From contig NZ_QFFJ01000001.1 of NCBI RefSeq assembly GCF_003308995.1, forward strand, positions 2,976,001 to 3,040,000: a stretch of DNA of 64,000 nt, written 5' to 3'. Source of the stretch: Chitinophaga flava. GTDB taxonomy: Bacteria; Bacteroidota; Bacteroidia; Chitinophagales; Chitinophagaceae. Position numbers and translations under genes: made by a program. A model generated the notes under the pieces. The model worked only from the letters and a program-made list of their open reading frames with translations, had not been told where the DNA came from and searched no databases. Positions 14,522 to 24,600 of this stretch are shown in pieces. The number at the start of each line of letters is the position of its first letter. The stretch's first letter is position 1.

Positions 14522-16333
14522 TTAGTGAGCTGACTCGTTAGGGCCGATGGGCTCGGTTTGCGGGATGAAATCTCTTCCATCCTTGCTGTAGTCGTAAGCC
14601 CAGCGGTGTACTTCAGGAATTTCACCAGGCCAGTTGCCGTGACCAGGATTGATTGGAGTAGTCCATTCCAGGGAAGTAGCTTTCCAAGGGTTCTGTTCGG
14701 TGAGTTTTCTTCCTTTGAAGATGCTATAGAAGAAGTTGAACACGAACAGCAGCTGAGTAGCAAATACGAGGATTACCACGATGCTGATGAACTGGTTCAG
14801 ACCACCAAACTGGTTAAAGGAAGTCCAGCTGGAGTAGTCGAAATATCTTCTTGGCATACCGGCCATACCTTCGTAGTGCATTGGCCAGAAGATCAGATAA
14901 GCACCGATCAGGGTTACCCAGAAGTGGATATAGCCGATAGTATTGTTCATGAAACGGCCATACATTTTAGGGAACCAGTGGTAGATACCGGCAAACATAC
15001 CGAAGAATGCGGACACACCCATTACAATGTGGAAGTGTGCGATTACAAAGTAGGTATCATGCAGGTGAATGTCGATAGAGGAGTTACCCAGCCAGATACC
15101 AGTCAGACCACCGGAGATAAAGGTGCTCACGAAACCGATAGAGAACAGGGAAGCCGGTGTAAAGCGGATGTTACCTTTCCAGATGGTGGTAAGCCAGTTA
15201 AACACCTTGATGGCAGATGGAACCGCGATGAGCAGTGTCAGGAGTACGAAGAAGGCGCCGAGGAATGGGTTCAGACCAGTTACGAACATGTGGTGAGCCC
15301 ATACCAGGAAGGCCAGGATACAGATAGCGAACAGAGAACCGATCATGGCCAGATAACCGAAGATAGGTTTACGGGAGCTAACTGCCAGTACTTCAGATAC
15401 CATACCCATGGCAGGGAGGATAATGATATATACTTCAGGGTGACCGAGGAACCAGAACAAGTGCTGGTAGAGGATGGCGCTACCACCTTCGTTAGCCAGG
15501 GCTTTACCTGCGATGAAGATATCAGAGAGATAGAAGCTGGTACCAGCGTGACGGTCCATCAGCAGGAGGATGAAGCCGGACAGCAGTACAGGGAAAGACA
15601 GTACGCCCAGTACAGCGGTAAAGAAGAATGACCAGATGGTTAAAGGCATTTTGGTCATGCTCATACCTTTGGTACGCATGTTCAGGAGGGTAGAGATGTA
15701 GTTCAGACCACCGAGCAGCTGAGAAACAACGAACAGTGCCATGCTGGTCAACCACAGGTCAACACCTATTTTAGAACCGATGGAAGCATCTCCGAGGGCG
15801 CTCAGCGGAGGATACATTGTCCAACCTCCGGAAGCCGGGCCTGTTTGAACAAACAGGGAAGCCATCATTACGAGGCTGGCCAGGAAGAAGAACCAGTAGC
15901 TGAGGCAGTTCATGAAAGGAGAAGCCATATCGCGGGCACCTACCTGCAGCGGAATGAGCAGGTTGGAGAAGGTACCACTTAAACCAGCGGTCAATACAAA
16001 GAATACGAGGATAGTACCGTGCATTGTTACCAATGCATAGTAAGCTTCAGGAGAGATACGGCCACCTTTTGCCCAGTGACCCATAATGCTTTCCAGCCAG
16101 GGGAAAGTAGCATCGGGAAAACCCAGTTGCAAACGGAACACCACAGAAAAGAAAGCACCAATGATAGCCCAAACGATACCAGTGATCAGGAATTGTTTGG
16201 CGATCATTTTATGATCCAGGCTGAACACATATTTCGAGATGAAATTGTCTTCATGATGGTGCTCATGATCGTGATGATCATGCGCTCCGTGCATTACCTC
16301 CTGTTGACTGTGCAATGTTGCTTCGTTACTCAT
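14522..16333 (-). CDS. ctaD: Cytochrome c oxidase subunit I (caa3-type, A-family)
   Basis: A 603-residue subunit I holding low-spin heme a and the heme a3-CuB site. Visible landmarks are the heme a ligand region ALVTMHGTILVFF, the CuB His-Tyr segment LYQHLFWFLGHPEVYIIILP (the Glu in HPEVY marks A1-type oxidases), the two CuB histidines AHHMFVTG, and the HDTYFVIAHFHIVMG segment with heme ligands. Twelve or more transmembrane helices fit the length. The N-terminus is His-rich (HGAHDHHDHEHHHED), perhaps a copper or zinc buffer. It lies 114 bp after ctaC in the act-cta operon. Confidence 0.95.
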   Translation of the reverse strand: MSNEATLHSQQEVMHGAHDHHDHEHHHEDNFISKYVFSLDHKMIAKQFLITGIVWAIIGAFFSVVFRLQLGFPDATFPWLESIMGHWAKGGRISPEAYYALVTMHGTILVFFVLTAGLSGTFSNLLIPLQVGARDMASPFMNCLSYWFFFLASLVMMASLFVQTGPASGGWTMYPPLSALGDASIGSKIGVDLWLTSMALFVVSQLLGGLNYISTLLNMRTKGMSMTKMPLTIWSFFFTAVLGVLSFPVLLSGFILLLMDRHAGTSFYLSDIFIAGKALANEGGSAILYQHLFWFLGHPEVYIIILPAMGMVSEVLAVSSRKPIFGYLAMIGSLFAICILAFLVWAHHMFVTGLNPFLGAFFVLLTLLIAVPSAIKVFNWLTTIWKGNIRFTPASLFSIGFVSTFISGGLTGIWLGNSSIDIHLHDTYFVIAHFHIVMGVSAFFGMFAGIYHWFPKMYGRFMNNTIGYIHFWVTLIGAYLIFWPMHYEGMAGMPRRYFDYSSWTSFNQFGGLNQFISIVVILVFATQLLFVFNFFYSIFKGRKLTEQNPWKATSLEWTTPINPGHGNWPGEIPEVHRWAYDYSKDGRDFIPQTEPIGPNESAH

Positions 16334-16447
16334 AATCGGTTCGGTTTATTAATAAACTAACGCCCGGGAAGTATCTTCGTTTGTCAGTTTGTCTTTTTTA
16401 GTTTTTTAAGTTCTGCGTCAAAAAATTCTTCTTCACAAAATTACGGC

Positions 16448-17488
16448 TTACCGGATATTCGCAGCCACAGTTTTTTGCGTGCTATCAGCCTTTGGCGCTT
16501 CAGCAGGAGCGGCCGCAGGGTGAGCCAGGCTATACTGTAATGGCTGTTTAGCTACCCAGGCATCGTATTCTTCCTGTGTTTCCACAACAATCACACCTCT
16601 CATAGAGTAGTGACCGGAACCACACATCTGATCGCAGGAAATTTCGTAGGTGAAGTCCGGGTTACCGGTTTTTTCCTTCATTTGTTTAGTGGTAAACTTA
16701 GGAGTGAACCACAGGGTAGTAGGAATACCAGGTACAGCATCCATTTTCATACGGAACTGAGGTAAACCTACGTCGTGAATAACATCACGGGAACCGATTA
16801 TGAATTTTACGGGTTTACCTACCACCAGGTGAACTTCTGTTGCCATGAAGTCGTCTTTGCCCAGTTGATCTTCCCAATCCATACCCAGCGGGTTGCTGGC
16901 AGCTTCATCAATTTTCTTGAAGTCGCGACGGCCGAGCTGACCATCTTTACCTGGGTAACGGATGAGCCAGTTGAATTGTTTACCAGTGATTTCCACTATC
17001 GCCGCATCTTTTGGAGCGTCGGAAGTCAGTTGGAACCAGTGTTTCAGACCGAAAGCCACCAGTACTGTCAGTGCGATGGCCGGGATAACGGTCCAGATCA
17101 CTTCCAGTTTATTATTATGCGGGAAATAAAATGCCTTACGGCCTTCTTTTTCCTGGTATTTAAATGCGAACCAGAACAGGAGGATCTGGGTACCGATAAA
17201 TACAACACCGGTGATGGCCAGGGTTACATAGATGAGGGTATCTACACCTTCACCCTGCACAGATGCAGATTCGCCCAGGATCTTGCCTTTCAGCAGATTA
17301 TTACAGTAATACACGCCGATGAGCCCCAGCACCAGGAATGCTATCAGCAGGAAACCATTGATACGGTTACTTTGCTGGCGCGCTTTCTTTTCTCCCTTCA
17401 ATATGGACACATATTCGCTCGCCTTCGCAATCTGGAAGATGACTATGAATATGAGAACAATAACTAAGACTGCTAAAAATCCTGACAT
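16448..17488 (-). CDS. ctaC: Cytochrome c oxidase subunit II (CuA subunit)
   Basis: A 346-residue subunit II with three N-terminal hydrophobic stretches and a periplasmic cupredoxin domain. The CuA ligands are seen as a histidine in DVIHDVGLPQFRMKMD and the loop CDQMCGSGHYSM near residue 285-296 (Cys, Cys, His, Met). The usual Glu of CxExC is replaced by Gln, which should be tolerated because the metal is bound through the backbone carbonyl. There is no fused cytochrome c domain, so electrons must come from a separate c-heme, probably ActE or the ActA cytochrome domain. An additional N-terminal helix precedes the usual two. It directly follows actF. Confidence 0.94.
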   Translation of the reverse strand: MSGFLAVLVIVLIFIVIFQIAKASEYVSILKGEKKARQQSNRINGFLLIAFLVLGLIGVYYCNNLLKGKILGESASVQGEGVDTLIYVTLAITGVVFIGTQILLFWFAFKYQEKEGRKAFYFPHNNKLEVIWTVIPAIALTVLVAFGLKHWFQLTSDAPKDAAIVEITGKQFNWLIRYPGKDGQLGRRDFKKIDEAASNPLGMDWEDQLGKDDFMATEVHLVVGKPVKFIIGSRDVIHDVGLPQFRMKMDAVPGIPTTLWFTPKFTTKQMKEKTGNPDFTYEISCDQMCGSGHYSMRGVIVVETQEEYDAWVAKQPLQYSLAHPAAAPAEAPKADSTQKTVAANIR

Positions 17489-17552
17489 TGCTATATGAAA
17501 TAATTAAGTTATCTAATGCTTTTCTATTGCTTAATCTCCGTTATCACCCATA

Positions 17553-18758
17553 TTAGGTGTGGTGAACAATACTTTCTTTCAGGTAAGGATGATTTTTAGG
17601 TACCAGCGGAACTTTAGCAAGTTGGTTGGCAACCAGGAAAATGATCAGACCTACGAAACCAACTCCCAGACCCAGTTCATACCAAGGGAATACCAGGTGT
17701 TTGTAAGTACCGGGGCCTACCATCTGCCAGAAATCCAGCCAGTGGCCACAGATCACCACTACAGCGATGAATGCTACCGCAGTATAGTTACGTTTAGTGT
17801 CCCGTTTCATCAGGAACAACAACGGAGTAATAAAGTTGATCAGGAGGTTCAGGAAGAAGATAGGTCTCCATTCGCCCCATACGCGTGGCTGGAAGTATTC
17901 AGTTTCTTCCGGCATGTTAGCGTACCAGATCAGCATGTACTGGGAGAACCAGAGGTAAGTCCAGAAGATGCTGAAAGCAAAGATAAATTTACCCAGATCG
18001 TGCAGGTGCTCTTCATTTACATAAGTCAGATAACCGTTCTTTTTCAGGTAAACTACGAACAGAGCGATCAGGGAGAGGCCGGATACCCAGCTGCTGGCGA
18101 AAGTGTACCAGCTGTACATGGTAGAGAACCAGTGAGCATCGATGCTCATCAGCCAAACCCATGGAGTAGTGGAGCCAACGCTGAGGGCGTAAATCACCAG
18201 GAAGCCACCGCACCAAACGGTATTTCTCCAGATCAGTTTACGACTGGTTTCAGGATTCATGGTCCAGCTGTCTTCTTCTATAGACATGTTGCGGAGTTTC
18301 CGTGTAAAGAAAATCCACAGACCGAGTGTCAGGATGGTGGCAGTAGTATAAAATCCTTTGTTCAGGAAAGCGGATTTCCAGGTGAGGACTTTATCTTCTG
18401 CTACGTGGTGAGCGTTTACCCAGTGGTAGATGTGTTCTTTACCACCGAAAACGAGAATCATTACAATGATGAACAAAATAGCAGCCAATGGCATTACCGC
18501 CATTGAAATAGCCTCCGGTACGCGACGGAAGGCGATCTGCCAACCACCGTGTGCCAGTGTTGTGGCTGCAATAAAAAAGGTGCTGGCCAATGTAATCAGC
18601 AAAAAGAAGCTGCTGTTTTGCAACAGACCGGCCCAGAACCGTGTCGCGCTCTCACCTTGAAACGCAATTAATCCGATCAATAAAGTCAGCAAGCCCACGC
18701 CCATTAACACGAAGCTGGTCTTTTTTAATCTTGCCGGTACTACAAATTGGTCTTTCAT
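17553..18758 (-). CDS. actF: Alternative complex III subunit ActF
   Basis: A 401-residue membrane protein of the ActF family (NrfD-like fold, about ten helices), part of the quinol:cytochrome c oxidoreductase alternative complex III. Family-like segments include HWFSTMYSWYTFASSWVSGLSLIALF, FIFAFSIFWTYLWFSQYMLIWYANMPEE and RWGEWRPIFFLNLLINFITP-type sequence. ActF is the smaller of the two NrfD-like membrane subunits and lies opposite ActC in the known structures. It sits between actE and ctaC, directly linking the complex III genes to the oxidase genes. Confidence 0.92.
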   Translation of the reverse strand: MKDQFVVPARLKKTSFVLMGVGLLTLLIGLIAFQGESATRFWAGLLQNSSFFLLITLASTFFIAATTLAHGGWQIAFRRVPEAISMAVMPLAAILFIIVMILVFGGKEHIYHWVNAHHVAEDKVLTWKSAFLNKGFYTTATILTLGLWIFFTRKLRNMSIEEDSWTMNPETSRKLIWRNTVWCGGFLVIYALSVGSTTPWVWLMSIDAHWFSTMYSWYTFASSWVSGLSLIALFVVYLKKNGYLTYVNEEHLHDLGKFIFAFSIFWTYLWFSQYMLIWYANMPEETEYFQPRVWGEWRPIFFLNLLINFITPLLFLMKRDTKRNYTAVAFIAVVVICGHWLDFWQMVGPGTYKHLVFPWYELGLGVGFVGLIIFLVANQLAKVPLVPKNHPYLKESIVHHT

Positions 18759-18810
18759 TACTGTATATTAAAATACTTTTTGAAATGCTGTTTTTTAACT
18801 CTTCTTACAC

Positions 18811-19416
18811 TTATTTAGCCTTTGCACTGTCTTTAGCAGGCGCGGCTTCAGCGGCGGGCTTGGCGGAACCAGGCTGTTTGCTCTTGATATAAGCGGCTAT
18901 TTTCCAGCGTTGTGCTCTGTCGAGCTGGCTGGCGTAGCTACCCATCATGTTATAACCATAGGTCATTACGTGAAACAGGCGGCCTTCGGTATAACCGGCT
19001 TTTGCACCGGCAACCAGGTTGGCTGGTGCTGCAGAGTAAGGACCTTCGCCTCCTTTATACAGCGGACCATTACCATCCAGAGCAGTACCATGGCAGATAC
19101 CGCAGTAGATATTAAACAAACGTTCTCCTTCTTTCAGATCTTCAGGTGTGATGGTCAGCGGATTCTTCACCAGATTTGCCAGCGCCGTATCTGCTTCTTT
19201 CAGATGGTAAGGCAAAAGTTCACCTCTTTTTACTGTTCCTTCCACTGGCTTCAGGCCTGACAAACGAGCACTGTAAAATTCATACGCACGGGATTCATAC
19301 ATGTCGGGCATATAAATCCTGCCGGGCTTTCTGTTGTGCTCCCCTTTGTTACAGGCTGCCAGGAAAGCTCCAGTTGCCAATGCGGCTACAATCAATATGT
19401 TGGAAGTCCTTTTCAT
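18811..19416 (-). CDS. actE: Alternative complex III cytochrome c subunit ActE
   Basis: A 201-residue monoheme cytochrome c. It has a lipoprotein signal (ATGAFLAAC, lipid Cys22), then the ActE-typical RIYMPDMYESRAYEFYS, the heme motif CGICHG at about residue 110-115, and a candidate axial methionine in MTYGYNMMGSYASQL. In alternative complex III the ActE heme is the exit point for electrons toward the oxidase. The C-terminal 20 residues are Ala/Lys-rich and low in complexity. It is in line between actD and actF. Confidence 0.92.
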   Translation of the reverse strand: MKRTSNILIVAALATGAFLAACNKGEHNRKPGRIYMPDMYESRAYEFYSARLSGLKPVEGTVKRGELLPYHLKEADTALANLVKNPLTITPEDLKEGERLFNIYCGICHGTALDGNGPLYKGGEGPYSAAPANLVAGAKAGYTEGRLFHVMTYGYNMMGSYASQLDRAQRWKIAAYIKSKQPGSAKPAAEAAPAKDSAKAK

Positions 19417-19501
19417 CAGAAATTATTTATTCTAGCTTTCATTAGTTCTTTTGCTTGCCAGATCCTAATGTTGCAACTGTATTTTTTAGCTGTTAATGTT
19501 A

Positions 19502-20089
19502 TTAAGCGTTAGCCGGATAAGCGTGGATATCCGCATCATCTTTATCGAATCTGCCATACCACCAGCCAGCTTCTGCTCTCTGCTCATTGATATCATGAGC
19601 GCCGGCATCTTTCAGGAAGCGTTTTACTTCTTCCGCGTTGGTTTTTTCAGTCAGTTCGATCGCCATTACAAACTTATCATCAGTTTGTCTTGGGTGGAAG
19701 ATATGTTTCTTTACGCCTGGCATTAACTGGCACAGGTAGCAGAATGTCATTACCATCCCTACGGCTGCGAATAATACCGTCAGCTCGAAAGTGATAGGTA
19801 TGAATGCTGGTAATGGGAAGTGAGGCTTACCACCGATGTTCAGCGGCCAGTCTACGTTAAAAACCCAGCTCATGAAACCCAAAGCCGTGGTGGTACCAGT
19901 GATACCATATATGAAACCGGCTGTGTGCAGACTGGTTTCTCTTAAACCCATTGCATGATCCAGGCCGTGAACAGGAAAAGGAGTATATACATCGTGCAAC
20001 TTGTAGCCCGCATTACGTACTTTCTTCACCGCAGGGAATAACACTGCCTCATCATCAAACAAGCCTACAACAAAATTTTTAACAGCCAT
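19502..20089 (-). CDS. actD: Alternative complex III subunit ActD (DUF3341)
   Basis: A 195-residue DUF3341 protein. The N-terminal cytoplasmic domain (GLFDDEAVLFPAVKKVRNAGYKLHDVYTPFPVHGLDHAMGL) is highly characteristic, followed by two transmembrane helices (about 60-78 and 100-125) and a C-terminal cytoplasmic tail. ActD is a peripheral/membrane subunit without cofactors. The gene keeps the conserved place between actC and actE. Confidence 0.94.
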   Translation of the reverse strand: MAVKNFVVGLFDDEAVLFPAVKKVRNAGYKLHDVYTPFPVHGLDHAMGLRETSLHTAGFIYGITGTTTALGFMSWVFNVDWPLNIGGKPHFPLPAFIPITFELTVLFAAVGMVMTFCYLCQLMPGVKKHIFHPRQTDDKFVMAIELTEKTNAEEVKRFLKDAGAHDINEQRAEAGWWYGRFDKDDADIHAYPANA

Positions 20090-20137
20090 ATATTTAAAAA
20101 TTCAAATTCCAATTAATTAATTCTGTCAATTCATCTA

Positions 20138-21580
20138 TTAGTGAGCGTGTTCGTGATGAACAGCGTGAGAAAACTCTTCTGCAGTTTTGCCTTCGTATTT
20201 CTCCATGCCTTCCTTGAAGTTCTCACCTGAAGTTTTCAGGATAGACTTGATCTCAGCTACCGCGATTACAGGGAAGTATTTAGCAAACAGGAAGTAGCAG
20301 GTAAAGAACAGACCGAATGTACCCATGTAGAAACCAACTTCCGGCCAGGATGGACGATAGTAAGACCAGCTGGATGGCAGATAGTCACGGTACAGGGAAG
20401 TACAGATGATCACGAAACGTTCGAACCACATACCGATGTTTACAATGATAGACATTACGAAAGTCACCGCTACGCTTCTTCTCATTTTACGGAACCAGAA
20501 TACCTGCGGAGAGATAACGTTGCAGGTCATCATGATCCAGTAGGACCAGCCCAGCGGACCAGCAGCACGGTATTTGAAGAAAGTAGCAAACTCGTAAGGG
20601 TTAGCACCGTACCATGCCATGAAGAGCTCAGTAAGGTAAGCGCAACCTACTACGGAACCGGTCAGTACAATTACCTTGTTCATGGCTTCCATGTGGCCCA
20701 GGGTAATGTATTCTTCCAGGTGTAATATTTTACGGGTGATGATCAGCAGTGTTTGTACCATCGCGAATCCGGAGAAGATCGCACCCGCCACGAAGTAAGG
20801 AGGGAAGATGGTAGTGTGCCAACCAGGAATTACGGAAGTAGCAAAGTCAAAGGATACGATGGTGTGTACAGACAGTACCAGCGGAGTGGACAGACCTGCC
20901 AGTACCAGTGACAGTGCTTCATGACGTTGCCAGTGTTTGGTAGAACCAGTCCAGCCGAAAGAAGCTACACCATACAGCAGTTTACGCAGTTTGGTTTTAG
21001 CTCTGTCGCGGATGGTAGCGAAATCCGGAATCAGACCGGAGTACCAGAACAACAGGGAAACGGTGAAATAAGTGGAGATCGCGAATACGTCCCACAGCAG
21101 TGGGGAGTTAAAGTTAACCCATACCGGACCGCGGGTGTTAGGGTAAGGCAGGATGAAGAACGCCATCCATACACGACCCATGTGAATAATCGGGAACTGA
21201 CCGGCGCACATTACCGCGAAGATGGTCATCGCTTCCGCAGCACGGTTCACCCCTGTACGCCATCCCTGACGGAACAGCAGGAGGATCGCAGAAATCAGGG
21301 TACCGGCGTGACCAATCCCTACCCACCATACGAAGTTGGTGATGTCCCAACCCCAACCGATGGTTTTGTTCAGATTCCAAACACCCACACCGAAATAAAT
21401 CTGCCAAAACACTGAAAATGCGCCGAAGCCCAACAGTAACAGTGATATAAAAAAGCCTACATACCACAATTTACCAGGCTTCCCTTCAATGGGACTAATG
21501 ATATCTTCCGTTACCTGGTGATAATCCTTAACCCCGTCAACTAAAGGTTCTCTCAGTGTGGATTCGTATTTTAAACTCAT
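20138..21580 (-). CDS. actC: Alternative complex III quinol-binding subunit ActC (NrfD/PsrC family)
   Basis: A 480-residue polytopic membrane protein with about ten helices, the NrfD-like subunit that carries the menaquinol site and passes electrons to the iron-sulfur clusters of ActB. Typical segments are WDITNFVWWVGIGHAGTLISAILLLFRQGWR, FPIIHMGRVW and the C-terminal LFFTCYFLFAKYFPVIAVAEIK. The C-terminus is His-rich. The 116-bp gap from actB contains a short heptamer tandem repeat (21596-21620). Confidence 0.94.
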   Translation of the reverse strand: MSLKYESTLREPLVDGVKDYHQVTEDIISPIEGKPGKLWYVGFFISLLLLGFGAFSVFWQIYFGVGVWNLNKTIGWGWDITNFVWWVGIGHAGTLISAILLLFRQGWRTGVNRAAEAMTIFAVMCAGQFPIIHMGRVWMAFFILPYPNTRGPVWVNFNSPLLWDVFAISTYFTVSLLFWYSGLIPDFATIRDRAKTKLRKLLYGVASFGWTGSTKHWQRHEALSLVLAGLSTPLVLSVHTIVSFDFATSVIPGWHTTIFPPYFVAGAIFSGFAMVQTLLIITRKILHLEEYITLGHMEAMNKVIVLTGSVVGCAYLTELFMAWYGANPYEFATFFKYRAAGPLGWSYWIMMTCNVISPQVFWFRKMRRSVAVTFVMSIIVNIGMWFERFVIICTSLYRDYLPSSWSYYRPSWPEVGFYMGTFGLFFTCYFLFAKYFPVIAVAEIKSILKTSGENFKEGMEKYEGKTAEEFSHAVHHEHAH

Positions 21581-21595
21581 ATTCTATAAGCTTTT

Positions 21596-21620
21596 AGCTG
21601 CTAGCTTCTAGCTACTAGCC
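21596..21620 (-). repeat. Heptamer tandem repeat (TAGCTnC) between actB and actC
   Basis: Three and a half units on the plus strand: TAGCTGC, TAGCTTC, TAGCTAC, TAGC. It lies in the longest gap between the two core genes of the operon. It could pair with itself weakly (AGCT-rich) but forms no clear terminator. Confidence 0.6.
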
Positions 21621-21696
21621 CTTTGTCTTTTGTTATGATCTCAGATTCTGTAACTTCTTTCTATTTTTTTCCCTTAACGTTACCTGTTAAAAGATC

Positions 21697-24600
21697 TTAT
21701 GCGTGATGCGCTTCTTCTTTGTGAGCAGATTCTTTTTCTGCTTTAGGAGCGGCATCCTTGTTTCTGATCTTAGCCAGGTAGTTGATAGAAGGCAGTACGT
21801 GTGTTTCTTCGAGCACGTAGTACAGCCTGTCTGTTTGTTCTTCGTTACGGATCTTATAGATTTCGCTGTTTTTGTCGTTTACGTTACCGAATACGATCGC
21901 ATCGGCGCCGCAAGCTTGCTGACAGGCTGTTTTAGCAGCACCATCTTTCAGCGGATGACCAGCTTTTTTAGCATCCAGTTTGGCTTCCTGTAAACGCTGA
22001 ACGCAGAAGGAGCATTTTTCCATCACACCACGGCTACGAACCACTACGTCTGGGTTCAGTACCATGCGGGTGAGGCTGTCGTTCATATCTGCTACGTCGT
22101 ACAGGTTGTTTTCGAAGCTGTCCGCACCATTCCAGTCTCTCCAGTTGAGGCGACGAACTTTATAAGGACAGTTGTTAGCGCAGTAACGGGTACCGATACA
22201 ACGGTTGTAAGCCATCTGGTTGATACCTTCAGAGCTGTGGTTGGTAGCACCTACCGGACAAACGTTTTCGCAAGGCGCGTTATCGCAGTGCTGGCACAGC
22301 ATAGGCTGGAACACTACTTCCGGATTGTTCTCATCACCGCTGAAGTAACGGTCGATGCGGATCCAGTGCATTTCGTGCGCTTTTGCTACTTCGTCTTTAC
22401 CTACTACGGAAACGTTGTTTTCCGCCTGGCAGGCAATGGTACAAGCACCACAACCGAAGCAGGAGTTCAGGTCGATAGACATACCCCATTTGATACCAGG
22501 GTAAGGGTGGCTGGAATACAGGGTAGCGTCTGAGCGGAAATCCTTACCGAATTTATCCAGTTCGCGTCTGTCTTCGTTAACCTCTTTCGGATTATGTTTG
22601 AACTCTTCGAGGGTAGTTTCCTTGATGATAGGACGACCTTCGTAGCTATTGTGAGTTTGTGTTAAAGCAACAGGGTATTTGTTACCGGTAGCTTCTACAG
22701 AAGCATCAGCAGCAAAGTAGTCGAAAGTCTGACCGTTGAAGCTTACCAGCGGATAAGCGTTCTGACCGATACCGGCAGCAGCTCTACCAACGTTTTTACC
22801 ACGTCCGTAACCTACAGCGATCGCGATCACTTCCGGGTGCATACCCGGGATGATCAGCATAGGCAGGATGATTTCCTTACCGTTTGCTTTTATTTTCAGT
22901 TCTTTCTTTTCAACGTTGATTTCGTAGTCGTCACCCAGCTGAGCAGAGAAAGTTTTAGCGAGGGTGTTGGAGATACAAGCGTAGTTGTCCCAGGTAGCGC
23001 GGGTGATAGGATCCGGCATTTCCTGCAACCATGGGTTGTTGGATTGTTTACCGTTACCGATCGCTACTTTTTCGTACAGTACTACTTCGTATTTACCACC
23101 TTTCTTAGCGCCGTTGATTTTGGCAGCAGCACCAGCGATATCGCCGGAGAAAGAGGCACCGCCTAAAGCCGGAGCAGTGGCTGGTTCTACCACACCGTCC
23201 TGCAGGGCTTTGTCCCATGCTTCTGCACCACCCAGTTTAGCAACCCATTCAGCTTTCAGGAAGTCAGCCCAGATAGTGGAGTTAGCGCTCCAGGTGAGCA
23301 GGCTGTCTTGTGCAGCGCGGGTTTTAAAGAGGGGAGAGATGGTAGGCTGAGCGAAGCTATAGTAGCCTGGTTTACCCTGAGCATCGTTCCAGTTTTCCAG
23401 GAAGTGGTGATCAGGAGCAACATATTTACATTTTTCAGTTGTTTCGTCCAGTCTGTCGTTGAAGGAAACAGCGAGTTTCACTTTACCCAGGCCTTCGGAG
23501 AACTTGGCTGCGTCGAAGTAGTCGTAAGCAGGGTTAGCACCGTATACGATTACAGCACCGATGCTGCCAGCGTTCATATCGCTTACCAGTTTGGTCATAT
23601 CGCTGTCGATACCCTGACGGTAGCCGGCAGGAGAAGCCCAGTCGATAGTAGTACCGTTGGCACCGATGATATTGTTGATCGCGTTTACGATCAGCTGGAT
23701 GTTTACGTCGTTGGAACCGCTTACTACCAGTGCTTTACCGGCGTTTGCTTTCAGTTCCTTAGCAGCTTTCTGAATACCTGCTTCTACTTTGGCGTCCAGT
23801 TTAGGGGCGCTTACGCTGCCGCCTACTGCTGCCAGCAGGGCCAGTGCTACAGCACCAGCTTCAGAAGGTCTGTGTGTATATCTTTCGTCGGCGTTTGCAC
23901 CGGCAAGGCTCATTGTGCTTTCGAACTGGAAGAGTTTGGACATTTCCGGGTTCTTGGCATTGATCTTACGGGTTTGAGCGAACTGACGGGCATACTCAAC
24001 AGGGTTGAGCCATGTACCGATGAAGTCTGCGCCCAGGCTGACGATGGTTTTAGCATTTTCGAAGTGGTAGGAAGGGATGGTCCTTTTACCGTAGGAAGCT
24101 TCGTTAGCCAGCAGCATACCGGAGTAAGAAACCGGATCGTATACTACGTGGCGGGAGTTTGGATATTTAGCCAGGAAAGCGTCGATTACTTTCTTGGTAG
24201 AAGGGCTGAGGATGGTAGAGCTTAATAAAACAACAGGAGCACCGCCCAGACCGGCCAGTGCAGCACCTACTTGTTTATCCAGTTCTGCCCAGGTAGCCTC
24301 AGTACCGCCGATAGTCGGGAAACGCAGACGGGCTACATCGTACAGGCTCAGTACAGCACCTTGTACCTTGGCTGAAGTAGAACCACCTGTGATAGCAGAC
24401 AGGGAGTTACCTTCTATTTTAATGGGACGACCTTCGCGGGTTTTAACCACAACAGGTACATATTCACCATCAATTGAATAAGAAGAAGCATAATAGTTGG
24501 CTACGCCAGGAGTGATTTCTTCCGGTTTGTTCACGTAAGGGATAGCCTTATGAACGGGAGTTTCGCAACTGGCAGCGATAGTGGCGGCAGCAGTGGTGAA

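Noticed and set aside
14558..15631. Long plus-strand open frame of 357 codons
   Set aside because: It lies wholly antisense to ctaD, whose protein matches subunit I throughout. The antisense product is low-complexity and matches nothing.
23308..24225. 305-codon plus-strand open frame
   Set aside because: Antisense to actB, with no recognisable domain.
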